Positions 5,866 through 13,464 are shown, counted from the first letter of the stretch. The stretch is DNA of 17,124 bases from DASPKA01 sp035628335 (GCA_035628335.1 DASPKA010000004.1:1-17124); one strand, 5' to 3'. Numbers and translations: made by a program. The notes: generated from the letters alone by a model not told the origin.

Positions 5866-6948
5866 TTAACTAAAAACTCCTACGAGCTCTGGCTCTCTTT
5901 TAAGGACAACACCATACCCACTTTTGACCGCATCTATTACCTGCTGCGAAAGCTCGAACACTTGCTGTGCTGTTCCATTTCCAGAAAAATTATTTATTAC
6001 CCCCGCATGAGTTTCTAAAATCTTTACGCCGCCCTGAACCCTTCCCTTGAAGCCTATTGTTTCTATTAAAACAGCATATGGCACCTTAAAACCTTGAGCA
6101 ACTTCAAAAACATTTTTATTTTTTCTTAATGTGCTTGCTTTTTCTTTATAACCTTTACTGTCTAACTTTTGAATTATCTGCTCATAGGTCTCTTCGTCAA
6201 CAGTATCAGCATTCCAAAAACTACCGGCTGTGCCATGCTGGGGACTGTCTGGGTATGGAAATTTAGCATCGCGAATACTCGTCACTGCTTGGCGCACGGT
6301 CTCTAGACTTGGAGAAATGCTCGGATTCAACTCAAAGTATTTTTGTATGTCACCATACGACAAGTTCAGTTCGCCATTTTTTTTAAGCGAAAAAATTATA
6401 GCAGTTACTATATATTTACCCTTGTCTTCTTCGGGTCTATTTAGTCGACTCTGGCGGTAACTGAAACGAAGCTCTTTATTTGCCCAAACTACTTCTTGAA
6501 GCGTTTCTACATGTAAAAGCCTTACGCTTTCCACAACATCCGAAACCTCCTGGCCGTAGCATCCAACATTCTGCACTACGGAAGCTCCCACGCTTCCTGG
6601 AACATGCGACATATTCTCTACACCATACAAACCATGCTCAACGCAAAATTTCACAAGATCGTCCCAATTCTCCCCTGCTCCTACTATAAGTTTCATACCT
6701 TGGTCGTTTTCTTGCACAACATCCCTACCCTTAAGGGCGATGTGAATTACAAGGCCGTTAAACCCACTATCTGAAACCAAAATGTTACTACCACCCCCTA
6801 GCACAAAGTATGGAATTCTCTTTTGTCTAGCAAAAACCAGCGCATCTTTTATGTCATGCACACTTCGTGCTTCGACAAAGTAACGCGCAGCGCCACCCAC
6901 GTACATGCTTGTGTAAGGTTTTAATGGTACATTTTCAAGTATTTCCAT
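5866..6948 (-). CDS. murB: UDP-N-acetylmuramate dehydrogenase MurB
   Basis: MurB is the FAD enzyme that uses NADPH to reduce UDP-GlcNAc-enolpyruvate to UDP-MurNAc, the second committed step of peptidoglycan synthesis. From ATG 6948 the product is 360 aa. It has the FAD-binding VGGAARYFVEA and LGGGSNILVSD near the N-terminus, VPGSVGASVVQNVGCYGQE, the YRQSR loop with the conserved Arg, the catalytic-Ser motif GTAGSFWN, and the terminal Glu in LKREPELVG. ATG 6948 is one base after the murC stop and gives the usual N-terminus (MEILENVPLKPYTS). A TTG at 6966 would add six residues and overlap murC. It follows murC and murG, so the operon makes the UDP-MurNAc that MurC then uses. Confidence 0.95.
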   Translation of the reverse strand: MEILENVPLKPYTSMYVGGAARYFVEARSVHDIKDALVFARQKRIPYFVLGGGSNILVSDSGFNGLVIHIALKGRDVVQENDQGMKLIVGAGENWDDLVKFCVEHGLYGVENMSHVPGSVGASVVQNVGCYGQEVSDVVESVRLLHVETLQEVVWANKELRFSYRQSRLNRPEEDKGKYIVTAIIFSLKKNGELNLSYGDIQKYFELNPSISPSLETVRQAVTSIRDAKFPYPDSPQHGTAGSFWNADTVDEETYEQIIQKLDSKGYKEKASTLRKNKNVFEVAQGFKVPYAVLIETIGFKGRVQGGVKILETHAGVINNFSGNGTAQQVFELSQQVIDAVKSGYGVVLKREPELVGVFS

Positions 6949-6949
6949 G

Positions 6950-8422
6950 TTATATTTCGTAGGCAAGCTGATTAAAATTCCCTACCGCCATAATCACAAT
7001 TACGTCTCCAGGCATGGCTTCAGCATGTAAAATTGTTTTTGCTTCTATTTTGTTCGCTACTTTTCGAATTTTTTGATGTGTAAATCTTTTTAAAATATCT
7101 TCGGTTGTTATCATTCCTTCATGATAACGTTCACGCGCAGGATAGATTTCTGAAAAAAGTACTTCGTCTGCATCTTCAAAGCTTGTTATCAAATCCTTTA
7201 CCGTGGCCTCTGTGCGTGAGTAAGTGTGGGGCTCAAATACTGCCCATATTTTATGGTTAGGAAAACGAGCTCGTGCTGCCTTTAAAGTCTCTTTTACAGC
7301 TGTTGGGTGATGGGCATAGTCGTCAATGACAATTAACCCATCTTCTTTCACAACTTCAAACCTCCTCTTAAGGCCGGTGAAGTCAGCAGTATAGTGGTTA
7401 ATCACTTCAGGAGAAAATCCTAAAACTCGCAACATTGCAATGGCACCACAGGCATTCAGAGCGTTCATTTCCCCTGTCAAACTTGTAGTATACATCTCAA
7501 ACTTTGGCGTTTCTCTGTTCAGTTTGTTCTCTACCGTGAGCACTACACCGTCAGGCATTTGTTCTGCTTTAAGCAGACGAAATACAGCATCATCTGAAAA
7601 GCCAAAACCAAACGCCGGCCTATTGTCATGGTAGGCTAGCTCAACGCAAGCGGGGCTGTCAGCGTTAAAGACTAAAACTCCATCGTCGGGAAGATTACTT
7701 ATTGCTAGACGCATCTCGTCTTTTACCTCTTCCAAATTTTTGTATACATCGGGGTGGTCAAACTCGAGGTTGGTCAGTAACAGTGCGTCTGCTTTGTACT
7801 GGTGTAACTTAGGTGTTGGGTCATGCCATAGTGCCTTGTACTCGTCTCCTTCAAACACGAAATAGTGGCCAGCTATAGAATCCGTCGTCGGAGCCCTACC
7901 CGACGACGGACTACGCTTACCCCGATGCTGCATCGGGGATTCGCTCCGCTCTGCACAATAAAAGTTTCTACCAGTGTTACGTAAGACTCCTCCGACCATA
8001 TAACTTGAATTGTCTATTTTCGATAGCACATACCCCAGCAAGGCAGAAGTCGTACTTTTACCATGCGTCCCAGTGACTACCAGACGGATTTCCTTATGAG
8101 AAATTTCATACAAAAATTCTGGAAATGATATGTAAGGTATTTCATTCTCCTCTAAATACTTAACTTCGGGATTCTTTAAATCCTCACCAGCGGATACCAC
8201 GTATAAGTCTGCCGGATGGTTTTTTATATTTTCTTCTGAGTAACCTAAGTACACGGGGACTTTCAAATCTTCAACCACTTTTTTTGCGGGATCATAGAAC
8301 TCTTTAGAATCACTTCCCATGACTTGAAAACCCCTCGCGTGCGCAATAGCTGCTGTAGCAGACATAGCTATGCCACCTATGCCAATGAAGTAAATCGTTT
8401 GTGTTTTTTCAAGATCAATCAT
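6950..8422 (-). CDS. murC: UDP-N-acetylmuramate--L-alanine ligase MurC (with Mpl-like core and a palindromic insertion)
   Basis: MurC ligates L-Ala to UDP-MurNAc using ATP in the cytosol. The 490-aa product has an N-terminal Rossmann domain (FIGIGGIAMSA, residues 12-22), the ATP loop TGTHGKSTT (117-125), a central FEGDEYKALW and NLEFDHPDVY, and the C-terminal domain with DDYAHHPTAVKETLKAAR and FEPHTYSRT. The central EGDEY/EFDH motifs are like Mpl (murein peptide ligase), where classical MurC has ADESD and ADH; the C-terminal part is MurC-like. With murG and murB in the same operon and no sign of recycling genes, MurC is the better call. Residues about 157-182 (ERSESPMQHRG to SGRAPTTDS) interrupt a loop where relatives go almost directly from a GRNF-like turn to the FVFEGDE strand; they are encoded by two palindromes (see the repeat at 7877-7954). 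The start overlaps the end of murG by 8 bases. Confidence 0.93.
   Translation of the reverse strand: MIDLEKTQTIYFIGIGGIAMSATAAIAHARGFQVMGSDSKEFYDPAKKVVEDLKVPVYLGYSEENIKNHPADLYVVSAGEDLKNPEVKYLEENEIPYISFPEFLYEISHKEIRLVVTGTHGKSTTSALLGYVLSKIDNSSYMVGGVLRNTGRNFYCAERSESPMQHRGKRSPSSGRAPTTDSIAGHYFVFEGDEYKALWHDPTPKLHQYKADALLLTNLEFDHPDVYKNLEEVKDEMRLAISNLPDDGVLVFNADSPACVELAYHDNRPAFGFGFSDDAVFRLLKAEQMPDGVVLTVENKLNRETPKFEMYTTSLTGEMNALNACGAIAMLRVLGFSPEVINHYTADFTGLKRRFEVVKEDGLIVIDDYAHHPTAVKETLKAARARFPNHKIWAVFEPHTYSRTEATVKDLITSFEDADEVLFSEIYPARERYHEGMITTEDILKRFTHQKIRKVANKIEAKTILHAEAMPGDVIVIMAVGNFNQLAYEI
7877..7954. repeat. Palindromic element inserted in frame in murC
   Basis: About 78 bp (26 codons) inside murC contain two perfect GC-rich palindromes. 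One is TCCGTCGTCGG (7881-7891) paired with its complement at 7900-7910 around an eight-base loop. The other is CCCCGATG (7920-7927) with CATCGGGG (7931-7938) around CTG. The GC content is well above the rest of the gene, and the encoded peptide is Ser/Arg/Pro-rich and absent from the Mur ligase pattern I know. Boundaries are approximate. The reading frame is preserved and no stop codon is introduced. Confidence 0.75.
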
Positions 8423-9536
8423 GCTTTATAAGTAATTCGTAAATAATGTGAGCTATTTTTTTATCTGCGTCTTTTGGTATTATTGTGTGTATGTGCTGGG
8501 AATATAGCTTCAAGACGTCTGGTTTGTGAAGCATGTGCCGCAAAAACTCAGCCAACGCCAGCTCCCGAAAATCCTCCTGGTCAACAACTGCTGCCGCCTT
8601 TGCTAAGTGAAGCAACCCAGCGTTATACTCTTGGTGCGTACCCGGAAGCGGCACTATAATTGCAAACTTTCCGAGCAGCGATAGCTCAGAAATTGCAGAC
8701 ATCCCCGCGCGACTAACTACCATATCTGCAACCGCATAAGCGAGATCCATTCGAGAAATAAATTCATAGCCATGATACCGTTTACCTTCTACATTTTTGA
8801 GCTTACCGTATCCGGTTGCATGTATAACATTGAAGTACCTTGTTAGTTCAGGTAGCTGTTCCCAAACAACCTCATTGATAGCTGCAGCACCACTACCACC
8901 GCCAAATACCAACAGAGTTGGGAAGGCTTCGTCAAGTTTAAAATATTGGACTGCTTCCGCTTTGGATCCACCTAAAATCTTTCTTCGTACCGGATTACCT
9001 GTCCATACTCCGGGTTGTTTGCCCTGCAGATCTTTCAAGAAAAGGCCACCATTGAAGTCTTTCAATGAATTCTCAAAGCTCACGGTAATCTTGCGCGCGA
9101 TAGGTCGCAATAAAACATTTGAAAGACTCACTTTCACATCCTGCTGGTGCACAACAATAGGAATCTTGAAACAAAACGCGGCAAACCCTAAAGGAACCTG
9201 TGTAAAACCACCGACACCAAACACCAGATGGGGTCGATACTTCCAAATCAAATAAAATGACTTACAAAGCGCCCAAGTAAAGGTGAATGGAAGAAGTACG
9301 GTTTGCAAACTTACATACCGGGGCAGTTTTGCTATAGGAAGCGTACCAAAGGTAACTCCGTTGTCCCGGGCAAGCTTTCGATCCAAGGGACTACTGGTTC
9401 CAACAAACAAAAACTGAGAACCAGGAGCAAGCTTTTCCAACTCGGAGGCAACCGCAAAAAGCGGTGTACTTGCACCACCAGTTACTCCACCCGCCAGAAA
9501 TATTCGCAAATTATTATGAGGTGAGGTCTCTGACAT
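8415..9536 (-). CDS. murG: UDP-GlcNAc:undecaprenyl-PP-MurNAc-pentapeptide transferase MurG
   Basis: MurG transfers GlcNAc from UDP-GlcNAc to lipid I at the inner face of the membrane, giving lipid II. The 373-aa product shows both GT-B domains: FLAGGVTGGASTPLFAVA at residues 13-30, the second glycine loop VFGVGGFTQVPLG, IPIVVHQQDVKVSLSN, GNPVRRKIL, the third loop LLVFGGGSGAAAIN, and the UDP-GlcNAc-binding stretch VVSRAGMSAISELSLLGKFA, then VPLPGTHQEYNA. The His that normally follows the first glycine loop (GGTGGH) is replaced by Ala22, and HEQN is HQQD. There is no Shine-Dalgarno site. The start overlaps the GT4 gene by 23 bases and the end overlaps murC by 8, so translation is probably coupled. 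No cleavable signal is present, as expected for a peripheral membrane enzyme. Confidence 0.94.
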   Translation of the reverse strand: MSETSPHNNLRIFLAGGVTGGASTPLFAVASELEKLAPGSQFLFVGTSSPLDRKLARDNGVTFGTLPIAKLPRYVSLQTVLLPFTFTWALCKSFYLIWKYRPHLVFGVGGFTQVPLGFAAFCFKIPIVVHQQDVKVSLSNVLLRPIARKITVSFENSLKDFNGGLFLKDLQGKQPGVWTGNPVRRKILGGSKAEAVQYFKLDEAFPTLLVFGGGSGAAAINEVVWEQLPELTRYFNVIHATGYGKLKNVEGKRYHGYEFISRMDLAYAVADMVVSRAGMSAISELSLLGKFAIIVPLPGTHQEYNAGLLHLAKAAAVVDQEDFRELALAEFLRHMLHKPDVLKLYSQHIHTIIPKDADKKIAHIIYELLIKHD

Positions 9537-10644
9537 TTTCGTAAATTTTTAAAGTTTTTTGCGCACAAGTCACCCAGCTAAAAGCCTCACTGCGAGCTTT
9601 TGACTTTTCTCTCAGTTGATGGTAATACAGTTGGTCCTGACAGACAAAACGCATTTTCTCCGGTAAATCATTCTCGTTATTATAATCGAAAAACAGCCCA
9701 GCATTGTCATATACTTCATTAAATACCGGGATGTCCGGACACAACACCGGCAATCCAAAGCCCATTGCCTCCACCCCAGGTAATCCGAAACCCTCGTTGG
9801 TTGATGCAGTTACAAAGGCATATGCACCCTGGTAGAGCCGAGCCAAGTCCGAGTCTGTAACAAAATTTGTAAAAATAACCCGCTCTTTATGCTTAATGTC
9901 TAAAGCTTCAGCTTTGACTTCAGGGTGGTGCGAGTCTTCCTTTCCCACAATCACGAGCTCCATGTCTATTCTGTGTTGTTCTATAAATCTTGAAAAAGCC
10001 GCCGCTAAGTAAGGCACGTTCTTTTTACGTTCAAGTGTACCTACGAAAAGAAAGTATGGTTTTTGAATCAGGTATTTTTTTTGTACCAATGCAACTTGAG
10101 GTCCTAGGACGGGCTTCAGGTTTCTCCCTTCATAAATAACCTCAGTTTTGATCTCGGCTTCCGGGAAATACCCAACTATTTCTCTTTTAGCACTCTGGGA
10201 CACGGTAATGATACGCTCTGAATTTTTCACTGCCTGCGACACTACATACTTATAGCCTTCAAACCACAGCCGGGTTGACTTCTTATGACCAGACAAACGA
10301 TGGTGTACTAAGTCATGAATAGTGACAACGTACGGTTTCTTATAGAGTACGGGAACATTGAAGTTAGGGAAATGAAATAAGTCGATATGTAGTTTGTTAA
10401 TTAAGCGTAAAAAACCAATCTGTTCTGAAATTGAGTAATGCCGGAAGTTTGCAGAAATAAGATCCGCGTTTGGGTGTTTAGCAAGCGCTTCTAGGTCTTC
10501 TGCGGAACAGTTTTGGGGATGGTAAAAAATTTTGTAATAATTTTCTGTATCAAACCCAAGCAAGCTCATGAGCAGCTCATGAGCGTACCTACCTATCCCC
10601 GCATTTTGTGAGCCCCCCATCCGATAGTCAAACCCTATAACCAT
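9514..10644 (-). CDS. Glycosyltransferase family 4 (GT-B fold)
   Basis: A 376-aa retaining glycosyltransferase of the GT4 (WbnH/PimA-like) class. The N-terminal domain starts IGFDYRMGGSQNAGIGRYAH, typical of family members with an early G.GRY motif, and contains FHFPNFNVP and VTIHDLVHHR. The C-terminal domain has FLFVGTLERKKNV, VIVGKE, and the nucleotide-sugar signature EGFGLPGVE (Glu284 to Glu292, the EX7E motif) followed by AMGFGLPVLCPDIPVFNEV. It transfers a sugar from an NDP-sugar onto a glycan or lipid; donor and acceptor are unknown. It sits two bases after the stop of the upstream membrane-anchored protein and overlaps murG, so it is expressed with the peptidoglycan genes. A role in surface polysaccharide or in modifying a cell-wall precursor is inferred from this position. 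Confidence 0.9.
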   Translation of the reverse strand: MVIGFDYRMGGSQNAGIGRYAHELLMSLLGFDTENYYKIFYHPQNCSAEDLEALAKHPNADLISANFRHYSISEQIGFLRLINKLHIDLFHFPNFNVPVLYKKPYVVTIHDLVHHRLSGHKKSTRLWFEGYKYVVSQAVKNSERIITVSQSAKREIVGYFPEAEIKTEVIYEGRNLKPVLGPQVALVQKKYLIQKPYFLFVGTLERKKNVPYLAAAFSRFIEQHRIDMELVIVGKEDSHHPEVKAEALDIKHKERVIFTNFVTDSDLARLYQGAYAFVTASTNEGFGLPGVEAMGFGLPVLCPDIPVFNEVYDNAGLFFDYNNENDLPEKMRFVCQDQLYYHQLREKSKARSEAFSWVTCAQKTLKIYENVRDLTS

Positions 10645-10646
10645 AC

Positions 10647-11354
10647 TTAAGGGATATCTGGCATAAATTCATTGCCTGCTACAGGTGAATACGTTACTTC
10701 GCCGGATGCGAGGCTTATTTGTACACCGTCACCTGCTAGCGCTGCTCCTTCGAGGTAGTAAGTTTTGTTACCTGAAAGCACAACAGCGTTCTGAAACTTT
10801 GTTTTCTTGTTCTTGTAAAACACTGCTTCTTTTCCATCAAAAACTCCCTGCTGTATTGCATATGCTTCAGAAGACAAGTACAGAGCTTGCTCTTGGAACT
10901 GGGCAGTAGACGCTGCGGCCGGACCAGAAAGTTCTTGCACACTCCCTATGTACTTCCCAGTAGTTCTGTTATACAGGTATACAATCCCTGAGACTACACG
11001 TGTGGTGTACTTAGCCGGTACCCGAATTGTAACTCCCCCTTGCCGTACTGTCTGTGCTTTTGCAGTCTTTGTTGTAGTCTTTTTCTGAGTAGGAATAACT
11101 GGTTTAGACTGTTTTTTTGTATAGCGCGACGCAACGTTTGAGCTTGGCTTGTTATTTGCAGGAGCTCTTGAGGTTGAGGCAGCGCTTGGGTCTATTTGTC
11201 CTTTGTTCTGTACGCCTAAAATAGGCACAGTAATTTTTTCCTGTGGCATTCTCGCCTGGTCGTCATTGTTTTTGTTATATATACGCACCCCGAGCCAAAT
11301 CAGAATTGCGAGAATTACTAATGTACTTACTCCGTATAAAATAGACTTATTCAT
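10647..11354 (-). CDS. Single-pass membrane-anchored extracytoplasmic protein, unknown function
   Basis: The 235-aa product has an uncleaved N-terminal transmembrane helix at about residues 5-26 (SILYGVSTLVILAILIWLGV), so the rest is probably outside the membrane. A low-complexity Ser/Thr/Lys/Pro-rich linker runs from about residue 55 to 105. The C-terminal part, from VTIRVPAKYTTRVVSGIVYL to the end, reads as alternating strands (YNRTTGKYIGS, AVFYKNKKTKFQNAVVL, KTYYLEGAAL) and may form a small beta domain. I do not recognise the family. It heads the operon with GT4, murG, murC, murB and the zinc-finger microprotein, which suggests an envelope role. An extended -10 lies six bases before the ATG, with no Shine-Dalgarno site, as if the operon mRNA were leaderless. 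Confidence 0.82.
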   Translation of the reverse strand: MNKSILYGVSTLVILAILIWLGVRIYNKNNDDQARMPQEKITVPILGVQNKGQIDPSAASTSRAPANNKPSSNVASRYTKKQSKPVIPTQKKTTTKTAKAQTVRQGGVTIRVPAKYTTRVVSGIVYLYNRTTGKYIGSVQELSGPAAASTAQFQEQALYLSSEAYAIQQGVFDGKEAVFYKNKKTKFQNAVVLSGNKTYYLEGAALAGDGVQISLASGEVTYSPVAGNEFMPDIP

Positions 11355-11360
11355 AGCTGT

Positions 11361-11369
11361 ATCTTACCA
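11361..11369 (-). promoter_or_regulatory. Extended -10 promoter of the mur operon
   Basis: The minus strand reads TGGTAAGAT, then ACAGCT and the ATG of the first operon gene. At usual spacing the transcript starts on or next to the A of the start codon. The -35 region (TTTAAT at 17 bases) is weak. Confidence 0.5.
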
Positions 11370-11436
11370 TTAATTCCCTCATAATTAAAGAAATAAATTT
11401 CTTCTATTACGCCATAAAATAATAAAATATCAATTG

Positions 11437-11445
11437 TGCTATGAT
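11437..11445 (+). promoter_or_regulatory. Extended -10 promoter of the ThiF-like gene
   Basis: The plus strand reads TGCTATGAT, an extended -10, followed by seven bases and the ATG at 11453. The hexamer overlaps an earlier in-frame ATG at 11441, so that ATG would lie upstream of the transcript start. There is no Shine-Dalgarno site before either ATG. Confidence 0.45.
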
Positions 11446-11452
11446 TAATTTG

Positions 11453-12415
11453 ATGCACAAAAATACATACAAACCGTTAATCTTTAAACTTTCCGAACTT
11501 AAAAACTTTCTTGAGTTCAAAAAATTCCGGGCTCAGAATCCACAGATTGTTTATAAAGATGTCATTAACCAGCAATTAAGTGAGTTTCGGGGACTGCACC
11601 CAACAGAGGCTGCTAGCACGCTCTCAAGGATTTCGAAGACACAAGACTTAGAACGGTATGGTTCATGGATTGTCTTTCATCATGTAAATACAGCAGTGCA
11701 TATTCTTCCAAAGCCTGAATTTTACTCACTGCGAACTTTCGGAATGCACAAAAAAACTATAGCAATAGTGGGCACTCAAGGCATTCTAGCTGAAACACTA
11801 ACCCAACTTGGCTTTGACACATTCTTGCTCTGGGACAATAAACTATTGCCACAAAGCTCTCCAGAAGCTTTAGGTAACAACGGCGAGTATGGTTCGCTGG
11901 TTTCCGCACAAAAAATTTTTTCCATAAATCCATATGCACAAGTTTCTGCCTTCAATCAGCCACTCCAACCACCAACGGCCAAGCTTCTCTTTAACCGAGC
12001 CGATTTTGTAGTTGACCATACCAATGACCTTACAATGGGTAGTCTGCTCCGGGGCGAAGCAAAAACACGCCGTATACCGTTACTTAGTTCATTCCCAACA
12101 TCGCTCGGCGTCGCGGTTGATGTTGAGCGCTATGACCTTAATAACAAGCTTGAGCCTTACTTGGGCATGATAAAAAACGCAACGTATAAAAACGTTAAAC
12201 ATTTGAGCTTTAAGGAAAGTAGTACCCTGCTCCAAGCAAGTCGAACTAGCAAGTCATTCTGGAACGACAGTGAGAGCAGGATATTGTCTTTAGAAACACC
12301 ACATCTGGCCTCCGTAATTCTAGCTCGAATGATAGCTGCATTGGCAAATGGCCATCTTCTCAAAAGCAACAGATACTGGTTTGACATAGACACTTACCTA
12401 GGGTTTAGGGGCTAG
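11453..12415 (+). CDS. ThiF/E1-like protein resembling the ThiF part of the Rv1355c family, probably degenerate
   Basis: The 320-aa product (324 if ATG 11441 is used) has an N-terminal helical part, then GSWIVFHHVNTAVHILPKPE at about residues 71-90, and a Rossmann-like core KKTIAIVGTQGILAETLTQL ending in a strand with LLWDNK, then SAQKIFSINPYAQV, ADFVVDHTND, and RRIPLLSSFPTSLGVAVDVE. It ends with HLASVILARMIAAL and SNRYWFDIDTYL. This succession (W.....LVH.LP..EF..LRT, the E1 fold, then P.LAS.V.LG and SGR.R.DLD) is what I remember of the ThiF half of Rv1355c-like proteins; the fused nitroreductase is absent. The glycine-rich loop (GTQGI for GxGGLG), the Asp pair and the Arg of active E1-like adenylating enzymes are only partly kept and there is no catalytic Cys. 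Function is unknown, and it may bind a nucleotide without adenylating. It stands alone on the plus strand. Confidence 0.72.
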   Translation: MHKNTYKPLIFKLSELKNFLEFKKFRAQNPQIVYKDVINQQLSEFRGLHPTEAASTLSRISKTQDLERYGSWIVFHHVNTAVHILPKPEFYSLRTFGMHKKTIAIVGTQGILAETLTQLGFDTFLLWDNKLLPQSSPEALGNNGEYGSLVSAQKIFSINPYAQVSAFNQPLQPPTAKLLFNRADFVVDHTNDLTMGSLLRGEAKTRRIPLLSSFPTSLGVAVDVERYDLNNKLEPYLGMIKNATYKNVKHLSFKESSTLLQASRTSKSFWNDSESRILSLETPHLASVILARMIAALANGHLLKSNRYWFDIDTYLGFRG

Positions 12416-12431
12416 GGTTAAGAGTCGGACG

Positions 12432-12467
12432 AAACACAAAAAGCCATCTGAATGGCTTTTTGTGTTT
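12432..12467. terminator. Bidirectional terminator between the ThiF-like gene and greA
   Basis: A perfect 16-bp stem (12432-12447 with 12452-12467) around a four-base loop, CTGA, has an A-rich 5' arm and a T-rich 3' arm, so it can act as an intrinsic terminator in both directions. It lies 16 bases after the plus-strand stop and 28 bases beyond the greA stop. Confidence 0.92.
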
Positions 12468-12495
12468 ACAAGTCTCCATACCCTGCCTCTAAACC

Positions 12496-12957
12496 TTATT
12501 TTATAGCGACTACTTCATATACAGTTTCTCCGACTGGAGTAGTAATAGTAGCTTTGTCGCCAACTTTTTTACCTAGGAGTGCCTTACCAACCAATGACTC
12601 GTTTGAAATACGACCTTCTTTTGGGTTCGCTTCATTACTTCCCACAATGGTATAGTCTTTGTTCTGGCCTTTAACTTTTACAGTAGCGGTTGATCCAATA
12701 GTTATAGAGTGGTGACTAGAAGAAGCATGAATAATTTCAGCATTCTTAATCATTTCTTCTATTTCAGCAATTCTGCCTTCAATAAACGATTGCTCTTCAC
12801 GCGCCTGAGCATAGTCTGCATTCTCGGAAAGGTCCCCATGAGACGCAGCCTCACGGATACGCTCGATAACTTCTTTGCGGCGTACTGTAATAAGCTGTCG
12901 TAACTCTTCGTTCAGCTTTGTTAGTCCATCGGTAGTTAATAAGTATTTTTTCTGCAT
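12496..12957 (-). CDS. greA: Transcription elongation factor GreA
   Basis: GreA inserts its coiled coil into the secondary channel of backtracked RNA polymerase and stimulates cleavage of the nascent RNA. The 153-aa product has the normal length. The N-terminal coiled coil carries the tip motif HGDLSENADYAQAREEQ (residues 40-56) with the conserved acidic residues Asp42 and Glu45, and the C-terminal FKBP-like domain contains ITIGSTATVKV, ISNESLVGKALLGKKVGD and the typical end VYEVVAI. The start MQKKYLLTTDGLTKLNEEL matches the family. The gene is monocistronic, with its own promoter and a strong bidirectional terminator. There is no Shine-Dalgarno site. Confidence 0.97.
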   Translation of the reverse strand: MQKKYLLTTDGLTKLNEELRQLITVRRKEVIERIREAASHGDLSENADYAQAREEQSFIEGRIAEIEEMIKNAEIIHASSSHHSITIGSTATVKVKGQNKDYTIVGSNEANPKEGRISNESLVGKALLGKKVGDKATITTPVGETVYEVVAIK

Positions 12958-12963
12958 TTGAAA

Positions 12964-12993
12964 ATATAATTTTAAATGACTTCTAAATCACAA
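12964..12993 (-). promoter_or_regulatory. greA: Promoter of greA
   Basis: The minus strand has TTGTGA (12988-12993), an 18-base spacer, and TTATAT (12964-12969, or TATATT one base closer), then six bases to the greA ATG. This again predicts a transcript starting at the start codon. Confidence 0.42.
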
Positions 12994-13016
12994 ATAAGTA
13001 TACTATATAGTAGCAC

Positions 13017-13043
13017 AAAATACAATAGAGGACATAGTCTATT
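13017..13043 (-). terminator. Weak hairpin at the end of the envelope operon
   Basis: On the minus strand AATAGA and TCTATT (13038-13043 with 13024-13029) flank an eight-base loop and are followed by GTATTTTG. The stem is short and includes the stop codon of the nucleotidyltransferase gene, so termination here is uncertain. Confidence 0.3.
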
Positions 13044-13464
13044 TTCCTTTAAACTTTTGGGTCTTAAAAATGTGAGGCTTATAGGCTTTCAAACGAACCA
13101 CTGTTACTTTTAAGCCTCTGTTAAGTAACAGCTTTTCTAGATTGTCTGTATACGCAACTTGGTCGTACCCCAGGGCAATTATGTCTGGCTTTAGTTTTAC
13201 AATGCTCCCTAAGTAGTCAGATTGAGCCCCAAAAACAACTTGGTCTACCAGCTTGCAAGAAGACAGGAGCCGTGCCCTTTCATTTTGCGAATAATGCGCA
13301 ACTTGCCCTTTTATACGCTTTACATTCTTGTCAGTAGCTACCGAGACAATTAAGTACGGATGCTTGGCAAGCTTACGCGCTTGAGCGAACTTATGTATAT
13401 GTCCAGGATGTAAAAAATCAAAAGTCCCAAACACCACAATTCTGGTTTGTTTTACTTTTTCCAT
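13039..13464 (-). CDS. Cytidylyltransferase-like nucleotidyltransferase (RibL/TagD type)
   Basis: A 141-aa single-domain nucleotidyltransferase. It has the strand IVVFGTFDFLHPGHIHKFAQ with the HxGH motif at residues 19-22, NERARLLSSCKLVDQVVFG (61 onward), and KPDIIALGYDQ (92-102). The order and the ALGYDQ end motif match the archaeal RibL FAD synthase and the TagD glycerol-3-phosphate cytidylyltransferase group. Family members join CTP or ATP to a phosphorylated substrate such as glycerol-3-phosphate or FMN. The substrate is undecided: RibL similarity favours FMN/FAD, while the operon with a flippase favours a sugar- or polyol-phosphate for a surface polymer. It overlaps the flippase gene by 13 bases and has a GGAAG-containing stretch upstream that could serve as a ribosome-binding site. 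Confidence 0.85.
   Translation of the reverse strand: MEKVKQTRIVVFGTFDFLHPGHIHKFAQARKLAKHPYLIVSVATDKNVKRIKGQVAHYSQNERARLLSSCKLVDQVVFGAQSDYLGSIVKLKPDIIALGYDQVAYTDNLEKLLLNRGLKVTVVRLKAYKPHIFKTQKFKGK

Noticed and set aside
10564..10584. Doubled palindrome GCTCATGAGC in the GT4 gene
   Set aside because: It encodes AHELLMS in a normal helix of the glycosyltransferase; most likely chance codon use.
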